DNA of 11,520 bases from Lachnospiraceae bacterium UBA7109 (GCA_002492335.1 DKYD01000002.1:1-11520), one strand, 5' to 3'; positions 1 to 6,519 are shown, counted from the first letter of the stretch. Program-made: numbers and translations. The notes: generated by a model not told the origin, from the sequence alone.

Positions 1-116
1 TAGATGATTTTGATATGGAAGACCTTGAGGGGTTTGATATGGAAGACTTAGAAGGATATGATATGGAAGACCTTGAGGGATATGACATGGAAGACTTGGA
101 AGGGCTTGATATATAA
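1..116 (+). CDS. C-terminal end of an unidentified protein with acidic octapeptide repeat tail (partial)
   Basis: Only the last 37 codons are in the window, read in the frame that begins at position 3 and stops at TAA 114-116. I do not recognise the protein. The visible part is almost entirely a repeat of the octapeptide D-M-E-D-L-E-G-(F/Y), present four times and then closed by L-D-I. It carries 19 acidic residues and no basic ones, so the tail is extremely negative. Met, Leu and Phe/Tyr recur at fixed spacing, which would give a hydrophobic stripe if the tail folds or binds something. Codon choice differs between repeat copies while the amino acids stay the same, so this looks like real, selected coding sequence. 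A hairpin terminator 42 bases downstream fits the end of a transcription unit. Function is unknown; a binding or solubility tail is only a guess. Confidence 0.75.
   Translation, partial: DDFDMEDLEGFDMEDLEGYDMEDLEGYDMEDLEGLDI
12..107 (+). repeat. Four in-frame 24-bp tandem repeats
   Basis: There are four consecutive 24-bp units, at 12-35, 36-59, 60-83 and 84-107, each encoding one acidic octapeptide. Units 1 and 3 share CTT-GAG for Leu-Glu, while units 2 and 4 use TTA or TTG followed by GAA. That alternation suggests that a 48-bp pair was duplicated after the two units had already diverged. The array may extend upstream of the window. Such arrays commonly vary in copy number by slippage or recombination; that is general knowledge and is not shown here. 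Confidence 0.85.
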
Positions 117-157
117 GATTGATTAAGTTATTTTGTGTCATATAATAGAAGAAAAAG

Positions 158-194
158 GGAGCTGCATGGTAAAAAAGTGCAGCTCCATATTTTT
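158..194. terminator. Bidirectional intrinsic terminator between convergent genes
   Basis: A perfect 9-bp stem, GGAGCTGCA at 158-166 with TGCAGCTCC at 178-186, encloses an 11-base loop. On the + strand it is followed by a T-rich run (ATATTTTT). On the - strand the bases after the stem read C then TTTTT, from the A-run at 152-156. It therefore can end both the gene stopping at 116 on the + strand and the regulator gene stopping at 230 on the - strand. Confidence 0.85.
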
Positions 195-229
195 AACTGA
201 GAACCGAGTTGAAGAATTAATTTAGAAAT

Positions 230-550
230 TTACGTTTTTACCGAATGGCAGAATTGCTGCGCAACATCAATTAGTATATCAAGACGTTCGGGACTCAGTG
301 TTTTAGCATAACAAAACAGTCTGCTTATCTTTTGGGGCTCATTTATTTCAGTATCAAAAAAATCTTTTGGAGTTACTTCAAGGTATTCGCATATAGATAT
401 GAATTCACCCATCGAGGGCAGTGATTTACCGGAGGATATACTCTGTATATAACTTTTGCTGTGACCGAGTTCAAGACTCATTTTGTTTTCAGATACATCT
501 TTTTTTATTCGTAATTCAGTAATTCGTTCGCGTATGAATGAATGATTCAT
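230..550 (-). CDS. Small XRE-family helix-turn-helix transcriptional regulator
   Basis: The product is 106 residues. Residues about 8-66 form a classic XRE/Cro-CI type HTH domain: R-I-T-E-L-R near the start, a helix pair ending in S-K-S-Y-I-Q-S-I-S-S-G, then the typical P-S-M-G-E-F and I-C-E-Y-L-E-V-T-P-K-D-F-F segment. The last 40 residues (S-P-E-R-L-D-I-L-I-D-V-A and so on) form a short helical tail like those that help dimerise small regulators of this family. No sensor domain, membrane segment or enzyme domain is visible. The ATG at 548-550 is preceded by AGAGAGGTG on the - strand at suitable spacing, which supports this start. The gene points away from nifJ across a 248-bp spacer rich in inverted repeats, so it may regulate itself or nifJ, but that is inference. 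Its ligand and targets cannot be told from sequence. It ends at a terminator shared with the convergent gene. Confidence 0.85.
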   Translation of the reverse strand: MNHSFIRERITELRIKKDVSENKMSLELGHSKSYIQSISSGKSLPSMGEFISICEYLEVTPKDFFDTEINEPQKISRLFCYAKTLSPERLDILIDVAQQFCHSVKT

Positions 551-571
551 AAGTATTACACCTCTCTAAAC

Positions 572-581
572 TAGTATACTA
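572..581. promoter_or_regulatory. Palindrome in the upstream region of the XRE regulator gene (possible -10/operator)
   Basis: TAGTATACTA is a perfect 10-bp palindrome lying 22 bases upstream of the regulator's ATG. On the - strand it contains TATACT, a reasonable -10 hexamer, and TATTAT lies just upstream of it. I see no good -35 hexamer at 16-18 bp. A short palindrome over a -10 region is what an autorepressor of the XRE type would use, but a 10-bp AT-rich palindrome is also common by chance. Confidence 0.3.
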
Positions 582-725
582 TAATATGGAAAATAGGGTG
601 GACGATTCTACTAATGATTTTTGTTATAAAATACCGCTGTGATTTGTATATTATAATAAATGGACATATTGTCCGTGAGATACACGCATTTCATGTCGTA
701 AAGTGCAGGATATTGTTATTTCGCC

Positions 726-754
726 TTTACAACATTATGTAAAAGTGATAAAAT
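726..754 (+). promoter_or_regulatory. Sigma-A type promoter of nifJ
   Basis: The -35 hexamer TTTACA (726-731) and the -10 hexamer TAAAAT (749-754) each match the consensus at five of six bases and are separated by exactly 17 bp. Transcription should begin near 761, giving a leader of about 38 bases before the nifJ start codon. A second TATAAT at 652-657 has no acceptable -35 and is considered less likely. Confidence 0.65.
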
Positions 755-772
755 TAATCATATTAATTTTAT
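748..772. promoter_or_regulatory. 25-bp inverted repeat over the nifJ -10 and start site, candidate operator
   Basis: The perfect 11-bp arms ATAAAATTAAT (748-758) and ATTAATTTTAT (762-772) flank the three bases CAT. The dyad contains the whole -10 hexamer and the predicted start site, so a protein bound here would block RNA polymerase. The arms contain only A and T, so part of the symmetry could be compositional. It does not fit the Rex pattern TTGTTAA-N4-TTAACAA, because the inner TTAA pair is 5 bases apart and the outer bases differ. I do not recognise the binding protein. Confidence 0.4.
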
Positions 773-798
773 AATAATTTAAGGAGGATATATTAAAA

Positions 799-3700
799 AT
801 GGCTAGAAAGAAACAGTCAATGGATGGAAACCAGGCGGCCGCCCATGTAGCGTATGCCTACACGGAAGTTGCGGGAATCTATCCGATTACACCTTCGAGC
901 CCGATGGCGGATTATGTTGATATGTGGTCGGCTAACGGATTGAAAAATATTTTTGGCAATGAAGTAAAAGTTGTTGAGATGCAGTCGGAGGCAGGTGCGG
1001 CTGGAACTGTACACGGTTCGCTTGCAGCGGGTGCGCTCACAACAACATTTACGGCTTCACAGGGTCTTCTTCTGATGATACCTAATATGTACAAGATTGC
1101 AGGTGAGCAGCTGCCATGTGTATTTGATGTCTCGGCCCGTACGGTGTCTTCACAGTCACTTAATATTTTTGGTGACCACAGCGACGTGTATGCATGCCGT
1201 CAGACCGGTTTTGCAATGATGTGTGAGACTAATCCGCAGGAAGTCATGGACTTAAGCCCTGTAGCCCATCTTGCAGCCATCGAGGGAAAAGTTCCATTCC
1301 TTAATTTCTTTGACGGATTCCGTACATCACATGAGATTCAGAAGATTGAAACATGGGATTATGATGATTTGAAAGATCTGGTAGATATGGATGCAATTGA
1401 TGAGTTCAGAAAACATGCCCTGAATCCGAACCATCCATGTCAGAGAGGTTCTGCACAGAACCCGGACATCTTCTTCCAGGCAAGAGAAGCATGCAACCCA
1501 TATTACGATGCAATGCCTGCAATTGTGCAGGAATATATGGACAAGGTAAATGCAAAGATCGGTACAGATTATAAATTGTTTAACTACTATGGAGCGCCGG
1601 ATGCAGAGAAGGTTATTGTTGCGATGGGTTCTGTATGTGATACGATTGAAGAGACAATTGATTATCTGACAGCAGCAGGAGAAAAGGTCGGTGTAGTTAA
1701 AGTTCGTCTTTACAGACCGTTCTGTGCACAGGCATTGATCGATGCAATTCCTGACACTGTAAAATATATCAATGTTCTTGACAGAACAAAAGAGCCGGGA
1801 GCACAGGGAGAGCCGTTATATCTGGACGTTGTTTCTGCACTGAAAGGCTCTAAGTACGATGCAGTTCCGGTTAACTGCGGACGTTACGGACTGGGATCTA
1901 AAGATACAACACCTGCACAGATTGTTGCAGTATTTAATAATACAGAGAAAGCAAGATTTACAATTGGTATTGAAGATGATGTGACAAATCTTTCACTTGA
2001 GACAGGCGCGCCGCTTGTTACAACTCCGGAAGGAACCATTAACTGTAAGTTCTGGGGACTTGGAGCAGACGGAACTGTTGGAGCGAACAAGAACTCCATC
2101 AAGATTATTGGTGATAATACAGATATGTATGCACAGGCTTACTTCGACTATGATTCCAAGAAGTCCGGTGGTGTTACAATGTCTCATCTGCGTTTTGGTA
2201 AGAAGCCGATTAAGTCTACGTACCTGATTCACAAGGCTAATTTTGTAGCTTGTCACAATCCTTCTTACGTAAATAAATATAATATGGTTCAGGAATTAGT
2301 AGATGGCGGAACGTTCCTTCTGAACTGCCCATGGGATATGGAAGGATTAGAGAAACATCTGCCTGGACAGGTAAAAGCATTTATTGCCGACCATAATATT
2401 AAGTTCTATACGATTGACGGTATTAAGATCGGTAAAGAGATCGGACTTGGCGGACGTATCAATACAGTTCTTCAGTCGGCATTCTTTAAACTTGCAGCAA
2501 TCATTCCGGAGGAAGAAGCAATTGCACTTATGAAGACTGCTGCAAAGAATACTTATGGAAGAAAAGGCGACAAGATCGTTCAGATGAACTACGATGCAAT
2601 CGATGCAGGCGCTAAGCAGGTTGTTGAAGTACAGGTTCCGGATTCATGGAAATCCTGCCAGGACGAAGGACTCTTTTCACCGGAAGTAAAAGGCGGCAGA
2701 GAAGATGTTGTTGCATTTGTTAAAAATATTCAGGCTAAAGTAAATGCACAGGAAGGAAATACACTTCCGGTATCTGCATTTAATGACTATGTAGATGGCT
2801 CCACACCTTCCGGCGCTTCCGCATATGAGAAACGTGGTATTGCGGTAGATATTCCTGTATGGGTACCGGAGAATTGTGTTCAGTGTAACCGCTGTGCCTA
2901 TGTATGTCCGCATGCTGTTATCCGTCCGATCGCTCTTACAGAGGACGAGCTTGCGAAAGCTCCGGAAGGAACAAAAGCGATTGATATGATTGGTCTGCCG
3001 GGAATGAAGTTTACAATGAGCGTATCTGCGCTTGACTGTACAGGATGTGGCTCTTGTGCAAACGTATGTCCGGGTAAGAAGGGCGAGAAAGCTCTTGTTA
3101 TGGGTAATATGGAAGAAAATGCTGCTTGTCAGGAAGTCTTTGATTACGGAAGAGAAATTCCTGTGAAACCGGAAGTTGTTGCGAAGTTTAAACCGGAAAC
3201 TGTTAAGGGAAGCCAGTTCAAACAGCCGCTTCTTGAGTTCTCAGGAGCTTGTGCGGGATGTGGTGAGACACCTTATGCAAAACTGATTACACAGCTGTTT
3301 GGTGACAGAATGTATATTGCAAATGCAACCGGATGTTCTTCTATCTGGGGTAACTCTTCACCGTCTACACCTTATACAGTAACACCGGAAGGCAAAGGAC
3401 CGGCATGGTCAAACTCTCTGTTTGAAGATAATGCAGAGTTTGGTTATGGTATGTTACTTGCACAGAAGGCAATCAGAAAGAGATTAAAAGCACAGGTAGA
3501 AGCAGTTGCAGAATCTGATCAGGCGTCTGACGAAGTAAAGGCTGCATGCAAAGAATATCTGGATACCTTTGGCTGTGGTGTTACGAATGGAGATGCTGCG
3601 GACAAACTGGTTGCGGCATTAGACGGATGTGACTGCGATACATGTAAGGATATTGTTAAGAATAAGGACTTCCTTGCTAAGAAATCCCAGTGGGTATTCG

Positions 3701-4335
3701 GTGGTGACGGATGGGCTTATGATATTGGTTTCGGTGGTGTTGACCATGTACTTGCAAGCGGAGAAGATATTAACGTTATGGTATTTGATACAGAGGTTTA
3801 CTCCAATACAGGCGGACAGTCTTCAAAGGCTACCAAGACAGGTGCTACTGCACAGTTCGCAGCAGGTGGTAAAGAGACGAAGAAGAAAGACCTTGCAGGT
3901 ATTGCAATGAGCTATGGCTATGTATATGTTGCTCAGATTGCGATGGGCGCTGACTTTAACCAGACAGTAAAAGCAATCGCAGAGGCAGAGGCATATCCGG
4001 GACCATCACTCATTATCGCTTATGCTCCATGTATCAATCATGGTATTAAGAAGGGTATGAGCAAGGCTCAGACAGAGGAAGCACTTGCAGTAGAGTGCGG
4101 ATACTGGAACAACTTCAGATATAATCCGGCAGCAGAGGGTGCGAAGTTCACACTTGACAGCAAAGAACCAAAACAGGAAGGCTATCAGGACTTCCTGGAT
4201 GGAGAAGTTCGTTATAATGCTCTTAAGAGAGCAGATCCGGAAAAGGCAGCAAGACTCTTCGCTAAGAATGAGGAAGAGGCTATGGACAGATATTCTTATC
4301 TGAAGAAGCTGGTAACACTGTATGGTGAAGAATAA
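799..4335 (+). CDS. nifJ: Pyruvate:ferredoxin (flavodoxin) oxidoreductase, single-chain
   Basis: The enzyme oxidatively decarboxylates pyruvate with CoA to acetyl-CoA and CO2 and passes two electrons to ferredoxin, in the cytoplasm. The 1178 residues are in the usual range for the homodimeric single-chain type. Y-P-I-T-P-S-S at 28-34 includes the pyruvate-contacting Thr31. Glu64 sits in V-V-E-M-Q-S-E-A, and Arg114 ends F-D-V-S-A-R; all three align with known active-site positions. The ferredoxin-like domain has two 4Fe-4S motifs, Cys693/696/699/703 and Cys747/750/753/757. The proximal cluster ligands are Cys818, Cys821, Cys846 and probably Cys1078. The thiamine diphosphate site begins G-D-G-W-A-Y-D at 969 and ends near Asn1003 in Y-S-N-T-G-G-Q. 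AAGGAGG at 781-787 supports the ATG at 799. The gene is monocistronic by its own promoter. No hairpin terminator follows; the next promoter begins 20 bases after the stop. Confidence 0.98.
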   Translation: MARKKQSMDGNQAAAHVAYAYTEVAGIYPITPSSPMADYVDMWSANGLKNIFGNEVKVVEMQSEAGAAGTVHGSLAAGALTTTFTASQGLLLMIPNMYKIAGEQLPCVFDVSARTVSSQSLNIFGDHSDVYACRQTGFAMMCETNPQEVMDLSPVAHLAAIEGKVPFLNFFDGFRTSHEIQKIETWDYDDLKDLVDMDAIDEFRKHALNPNHPCQRGSAQNPDIFFQAREACNPYYDAMPAIVQEYMDKVNAKIGTDYKLFNYYGAPDAEKVIVAMGSVCDTIEETIDYLTAAGEKVGVVKVRLYRPFCAQALIDAIPDTVKYINVLDRTKEPGAQGEPLYLDVVSALKGSKYDAVPVNCGRYGLGSKDTTPAQIVAVFNNTEKARFTIGIEDDVTNLSLETGAPLVTTPEGTINCKFWGLGADGTVGANKNSIKIIGDNTDMYAQAYFDYDSKKSGGVTMSHLRFGKKPIKSTYLIHKANFVACHNPSYVNKYNMVQELVDGGTFLLNCPWDMEGLEKHLPGQVKAFIADHNIKFYTIDGIKIGKEIGLGGRINTVLQSAFFKLAAIIPEEEAIALMKTAAKNTYGRKGDKIVQMNYDAIDAGAKQVVEVQVPDSWKSCQDEGLFSPEVKGGREDVVAFVKNIQAKVNAQEGNTLPVSAFNDYVDGSTPSGASAYEKRGIAVDIPVWVPENCVQCNRCAYVCPHAVIRPIALTEDELAKAPEGTKAIDMIGLPGMKFTMSVSALDCTGCGSCANVCPGKKGEKALVMGNMEENAACQEVFDYGREIPVKPEVVAKFKPETVKGSQFKQPLLEFSGACAGCGETPYAKLITQLFGDRMYIANATGCSSIWGNSSPSTPYTVTPEGKGPAWSNSLFEDNAEFGYGMLLAQKAIRKRLKAQVEAVAESDQASDEVKAACKEYLDTFGCGVTNGDAADKLVAALDGCDCDTCKDIVKNKDFLAKKSQWVFGGDGWAYDIGFGGVDHVLASGEDINVMVFDTEVYSNTGGQSSKATKTGATAQFAAGGKETKKKDLAGIAMSYGYVYVAQIAMGADFNQTVKAIAEAEAYPGPSLIIAYAPCINHGIKKGMSKAQTEEALAVECGYWNNFRYNPAAEGAKFTLDSKEPKQEGYQDFLDGEVRYNALKRADPEKAARLFAKNEEEAMDRYSYLKKLVTLYGEE

Positions 4336-4354
4336 GAAATAAAAGTATTATTGG

Positions 4355-4383
4355 TTGACAATTACTTTGAAAGATGATACAAC
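4355..4383 (+). promoter_or_regulatory. Promoter of the lysine-riboswitch/NhaC transcript
   Basis: A perfect -35 hexamer TTGACA (4355-4360) is followed after 17 bp by TACAAC (4378-4383), which is preceded by TGA, an extended -10 element. Predicted initiation is near 4390, just before the aptamer begins, so the whole aptamer would be in the transcript. Confidence 0.75.
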
Positions 4384-4400
4384 AATAATATGTGAATAAT

Positions 4401-4576
4401 GGAGCTCGATAGAGGTGCGGATTTTATCAGTACCTGACAGACGTAAGCGTGGGAAGTTGTCTGTATGGAAAAGGAAAATCCGCCGAAGGAATGATAATTC
4501 CCGATTATGATTCCTGGGACGCAGCAGAATATGCTGCGGACTGTCACATCAGTGGAGCGCTATCGTATTGTAGCTT
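4401..4576 (+). promoter_or_regulatory. Lysine riboswitch (L-box / LYS element) aptamer
   Basis: The core motifs of the lysine aptamer are present in order. GATAGAGGTGCGGA (4409-4422) opens it, with AGTA at 4429-4432. GCCGAAGG (4482-4489) and CCTGGGAC (4513-4520) follow. CTGTCACATCAGTGGAGCGC runs from 4541 to 4560 and TATCG closes it. P1 forms from CGATAG (4407-4412) and CTATCG (4560-4565) and may extend through AGCT (4403-4406) with AGCT (4572-4575). P2 uses GCGGATTTT (4417-4425) with AAAATCCGC (4475-4483). P5 is GCAGCA (4521-4526) with TGCTGC (4532-4537). In this class lysine binding stabilises P1 and favours the downstream terminator. The gene it controls here is an NhaC-family transporter, a known riboswitch partner, so lysine should shut off transporter synthesis. 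Confidence 0.96.
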
Positions 4577-4622
4577 ATCTGTTAGAGAATAAGTATATTT
4601 GGATAATAGAAACAGGTTAAGC
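4573..4622 (+). promoter_or_regulatory. Predicted antiterminator of the lysine riboswitch
   Basis: GCTTATCTGTT (4573-4583) can pair with AACAGGTTAAGC (4611-4622). This gives eleven pairs, including one G-U wobble, with T4618 bulged and a loop of about 27 bases. The 5' strand overlaps the extended 3' side of P1 and the 3' strand takes the first two bases of the terminator stem, so it is partly exclusive with the lysine-bound fold. The overlap with the terminator is small, so the mechanism is a prediction from pairing by eye. Confidence 0.4.
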
Positions 4623-4660
4623 CGTGAGCGCGCCCGGTAAGCGTTGTTCACGGCTTTTAT
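4621..4660 (+). terminator. Riboswitch-controlled intrinsic terminator
   Basis: GCCGTGA (4621-4627) pairs with TCACGGC (4648-4654), and three further pairs including G-U wobbles extend the stem inward. It is followed directly by TTTTAT. It lies between the lysine aptamer and the transporter's ribosome binding site, where an expression platform is expected. It should form when lysine is bound, and it would also stop any transcript reading through from nifJ. Confidence 0.85.
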
Positions 4661-4697
4661 ATTGAGTCAATACGATAGGAAGAGAGGAAGATTTACG

Positions 4698-6317
4698 ATG
4701 AGAGGAAAGAAAAAAGTACTCTGGAGCTCACTGATGATGCTTTGCATTTTGATGTGCAGTTCCATGACAGTGTTTGCTGCGGATGAGGCGGCAGAATATG
4801 TGCCAAAGATGTATGCGTCATTTTGGGCACTGGTTCCACCGGTTGTTGCGATTGTACTGGCGCTTATTACGAAGGAAGTATACAGCTCCCTTTTTGTAGG
4901 AATTTTAATGGGTGGTCTGTTCTATTCAGGCGGGCAGTTTGAATTAACGGTTACACATGTATTTCAGGATGGTATTGTGGGAGTGTTATCCGACAGCTAT
5001 AATGTTGGTATTCTTGTCTTCCTGGTTGTTCTTGGGATTATGGTGTGTATGATGAACCGTGCGGGCGGTTCCGCAGCGTTCGGAAGATGGGCAAGTACCC
5101 ATATTAAGAGCCGTGTGGGAGCGCAGCTTGCTACGATTCTGCTTGGTGTATTGATTTTTGTTGACGACTATTTTAACTGTCTGACAGTAGGAAGCGTAAT
5201 GCGTCCGGTAACGGATAAGCACAACGTATCCCGTGCAAAGTTATCTTACCTGATTGATGCAACGGCGGCGCCGGTATGTATCATTGCACCGATTTCTTCA
5301 TGGGCTGCTGCAGTTACCGGTTTCGTAGAGGGTGAGGATGGATTTTCGGTTTTCATTCGTGCGATCCCATATAACTATTATGCTTTGCTTACGATTGTCA
5401 TGATGGTTACGATCGTTGTGCTGAAGATGGATTTTGGTTCTATGAAGTTACATGAACAGAATGCTATAAAAGGCGATCTGTACACAACGCCGGACAGACC
5501 ATATGCGAATGCGGAAAACGAAGAGAAGGTAAACAGTAAGGGCGGAGTAATCGATCTGGTATTCCCGGTTGTTGTACTGATTATTGCCTGTGTTATCGGT
5601 ATGATTTATACAGGTGGTTTCTTCAGTGGTACGGGATTTGTAGAGGCATTTTCAAACAGTGATGCTTCCGTAGGTCTGATGCTTGGAAGTTTCTTTGCAC
5701 TCGTAATTACGATTGTATTTTATGCTATAAGAAAAGTATTAAAGTTCAGCGAGTCTATGGAATGTGTGCCGGAAGGTTTTAAAGCGATGGTACCGGCAAT
5801 CTTAATCCTGACGTTTGCATGGACACTGAAAGCTATGACAGACAGTCTTGGAGCGGCTGAATTTGTGGCAGGTGTTATGGATTCGGCAGCAGGCGGACTG
5901 GTTAGCTTCTTGCCGGCAATTATCTTTGTGGTAGGATGTTTCCTTGCATTTGCCACAGGTACGTCATGGGGAACATTTGGTATTTTGATTCCAATCGTTG
6001 TTGCAGTATTTGCGGGAACAAATGAGACGATGATGATCATGTCTATTTCTGCATGTATGGCAGGCGCTGTATGTGGCGACCATTGTTCACCGATTTCGGA
6101 TACAACAATCATGGCGTCCGCGGGAGCACAGTGCAACCACGTCAATCATGTGTCGACGCAGCTTCCGTATGCTGTTACAGTTGCGGTAGTATCTTTTGTA
6201 ACATATGCGATTGCAGGATTTATACGGAATCCATTTATATGTCTGCCGATCGGTATCATCCTGATGGTAGGAACCCTGGTTGTGATTAAGTTAATAACAG
6301 GAATTACAGAACAATAA
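4698..6317 (+). CDS. NhaC-family Na+/H+ antiporter-like membrane protein, probable lysine transporter
   Basis: This is a 539-residue polytopic inner-membrane protein of the NhaC antiporter family. Family signatures are D-D-Y-F-N-C-L-T-V-G-S from residue 156, the A-P-I-S-S-W segment after it, G-T-S-W-G-T-F-G-I-L-I-P in the second half, and G-D-H-C-S-P-I-S-D-T-T from residue 460. Roughly ten or more hydrophobic segments are visible. The lysine riboswitch upstream makes lysine uptake coupled to Na+ or H+ the best guess; NhaC-type proteins in this setting have been proposed as lysine transporters in comparative work on the LYS element. Transport of another cation or amine cannot be excluded. The N-terminus (basic M-R-G-K-K-K, hydrophobic stretch, V-F-A-A near residue 28) resembles a cleavable signal peptide. 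I chose the ATG at 4698 because GAGGAAG lies just upstream. The in-frame TTG at 4644 lies inside the terminator hairpin and cannot be used sensibly. Symbols such as lysW have been used for such genes, but I leave it blank. Confidence 0.9.
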   Translation: MRGKKKVLWSSLMMLCILMCSSMTVFAADEAAEYVPKMYASFWALVPPVVAIVLALITKEVYSSLFVGILMGGLFYSGGQFELTVTHVFQDGIVGVLSDSYNVGILVFLVVLGIMVCMMNRAGGSAAFGRWASTHIKSRVGAQLATILLGVLIFVDDYFNCLTVGSVMRPVTDKHNVSRAKLSYLIDATAAPVCIIAPISSWAAAVTGFVEGEDGFSVFIRAIPYNYYALLTIVMMVTIVVLKMDFGSMKLHEQNAIKGDLYTTPDRPYANAENEEKVNSKGGVIDLVFPVVVLIIACVIGMIYTGGFFSGTGFVEAFSNSDASVGLMLGSFFALVITIVFYAIRKVLKFSESMECVPEGFKAMVPAILILTFAWTLKAMTDSLGAAEFVAGVMDSAAGGLVSFLPAIIFVVGCFLAFATGTSWGTFGILIPIVVAVFAGTNETMMIMSISACMAGAVCGDHCSPISDTTIMASAGAQCNHVNHVSTQLPYAVTVAVVSFVTYAIAGFIRNPFICLPIGIILMVGTLVVIKLITGITEQ

Positions 6318-6339
6318 GACATTAATTAAAAAAATTGCG

Positions 6340-6369
6340 TTGCCCGGTAGTAGCCGGGCAATATTTTTG
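6340..6369 (+). terminator. Intrinsic terminator of the NhaC-family gene
   Basis: TTGCCCGG (6340-6347) pairs perfectly with CCGGGCAA (6354-6361) around a six-base loop, followed by TATTTTTGTTT. It begins 22 bases after the transporter stop codon and separates that unit from the downstream cluster. Confidence 0.93.
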
Positions 6370-6370
6370 T

Positions 6371-6401
6371 TTGACACGAAAATCAGTATCAAAATTATGT
6401 T
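6371..6401 (+). promoter_or_regulatory. Candidate promoter for the M16C protease cluster
   Basis: A perfect -35 hexamer TTGACA (6371-6376) sits directly behind the preceding terminator's T-run. The -10 is weak: TATGTT at 6396-6401 with a long 19-bp spacer, or TTATGT with 18 bp. A second candidate is TTGTAG (6441-6446) with TAGAAT (6464-6469) at 17 bp, which has the better -10 but the poorer -35. One of these should drive the M16C-era-yqzL-recO block, since no other promoter is obvious upstream. Confidence 0.4.
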
Positions 6402-6519
6402 TTTTCTTTTGGATTATGGACAGTATGAAAAACTTTGCCCTTGTAGAGGTGGGAGAAATTGTATAGAATAGATAAAGTAAGAAAATCTGCCGATCAGGAA
6501 GGAGAATGAAAAATAGATT

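Noticed and set aside
12..107. Direct repeats that could be taken for a CRISPR array
   Set aside because: The 24-bp units are contiguous with no spacers, stay in frame and encode a conserved octapeptide, so they are coding tandem repeats.
652..657. TATAAT as the main nifJ promoter
   Set aside because: No -35-like hexamer lies 16-18 bp upstream; TTGTTA at 621-626 is 25 bp away. The 726-754 promoter is better placed.
748..772. Rex redox-repressor site at nifJ
   Set aside because: The dyad lacks the TTGTTAA and TTAACAA outer bases and has the wrong central spacing, so I do not assign it to Rex.
4644..4697. Upstream TTG start for the NhaC-family gene adding 18 residues
   Set aside because: This start lies within the riboswitch terminator hairpin and has no ribosome binding site. 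ATG 4698 has GAGGAAG upstream and a signal-like N-terminus.
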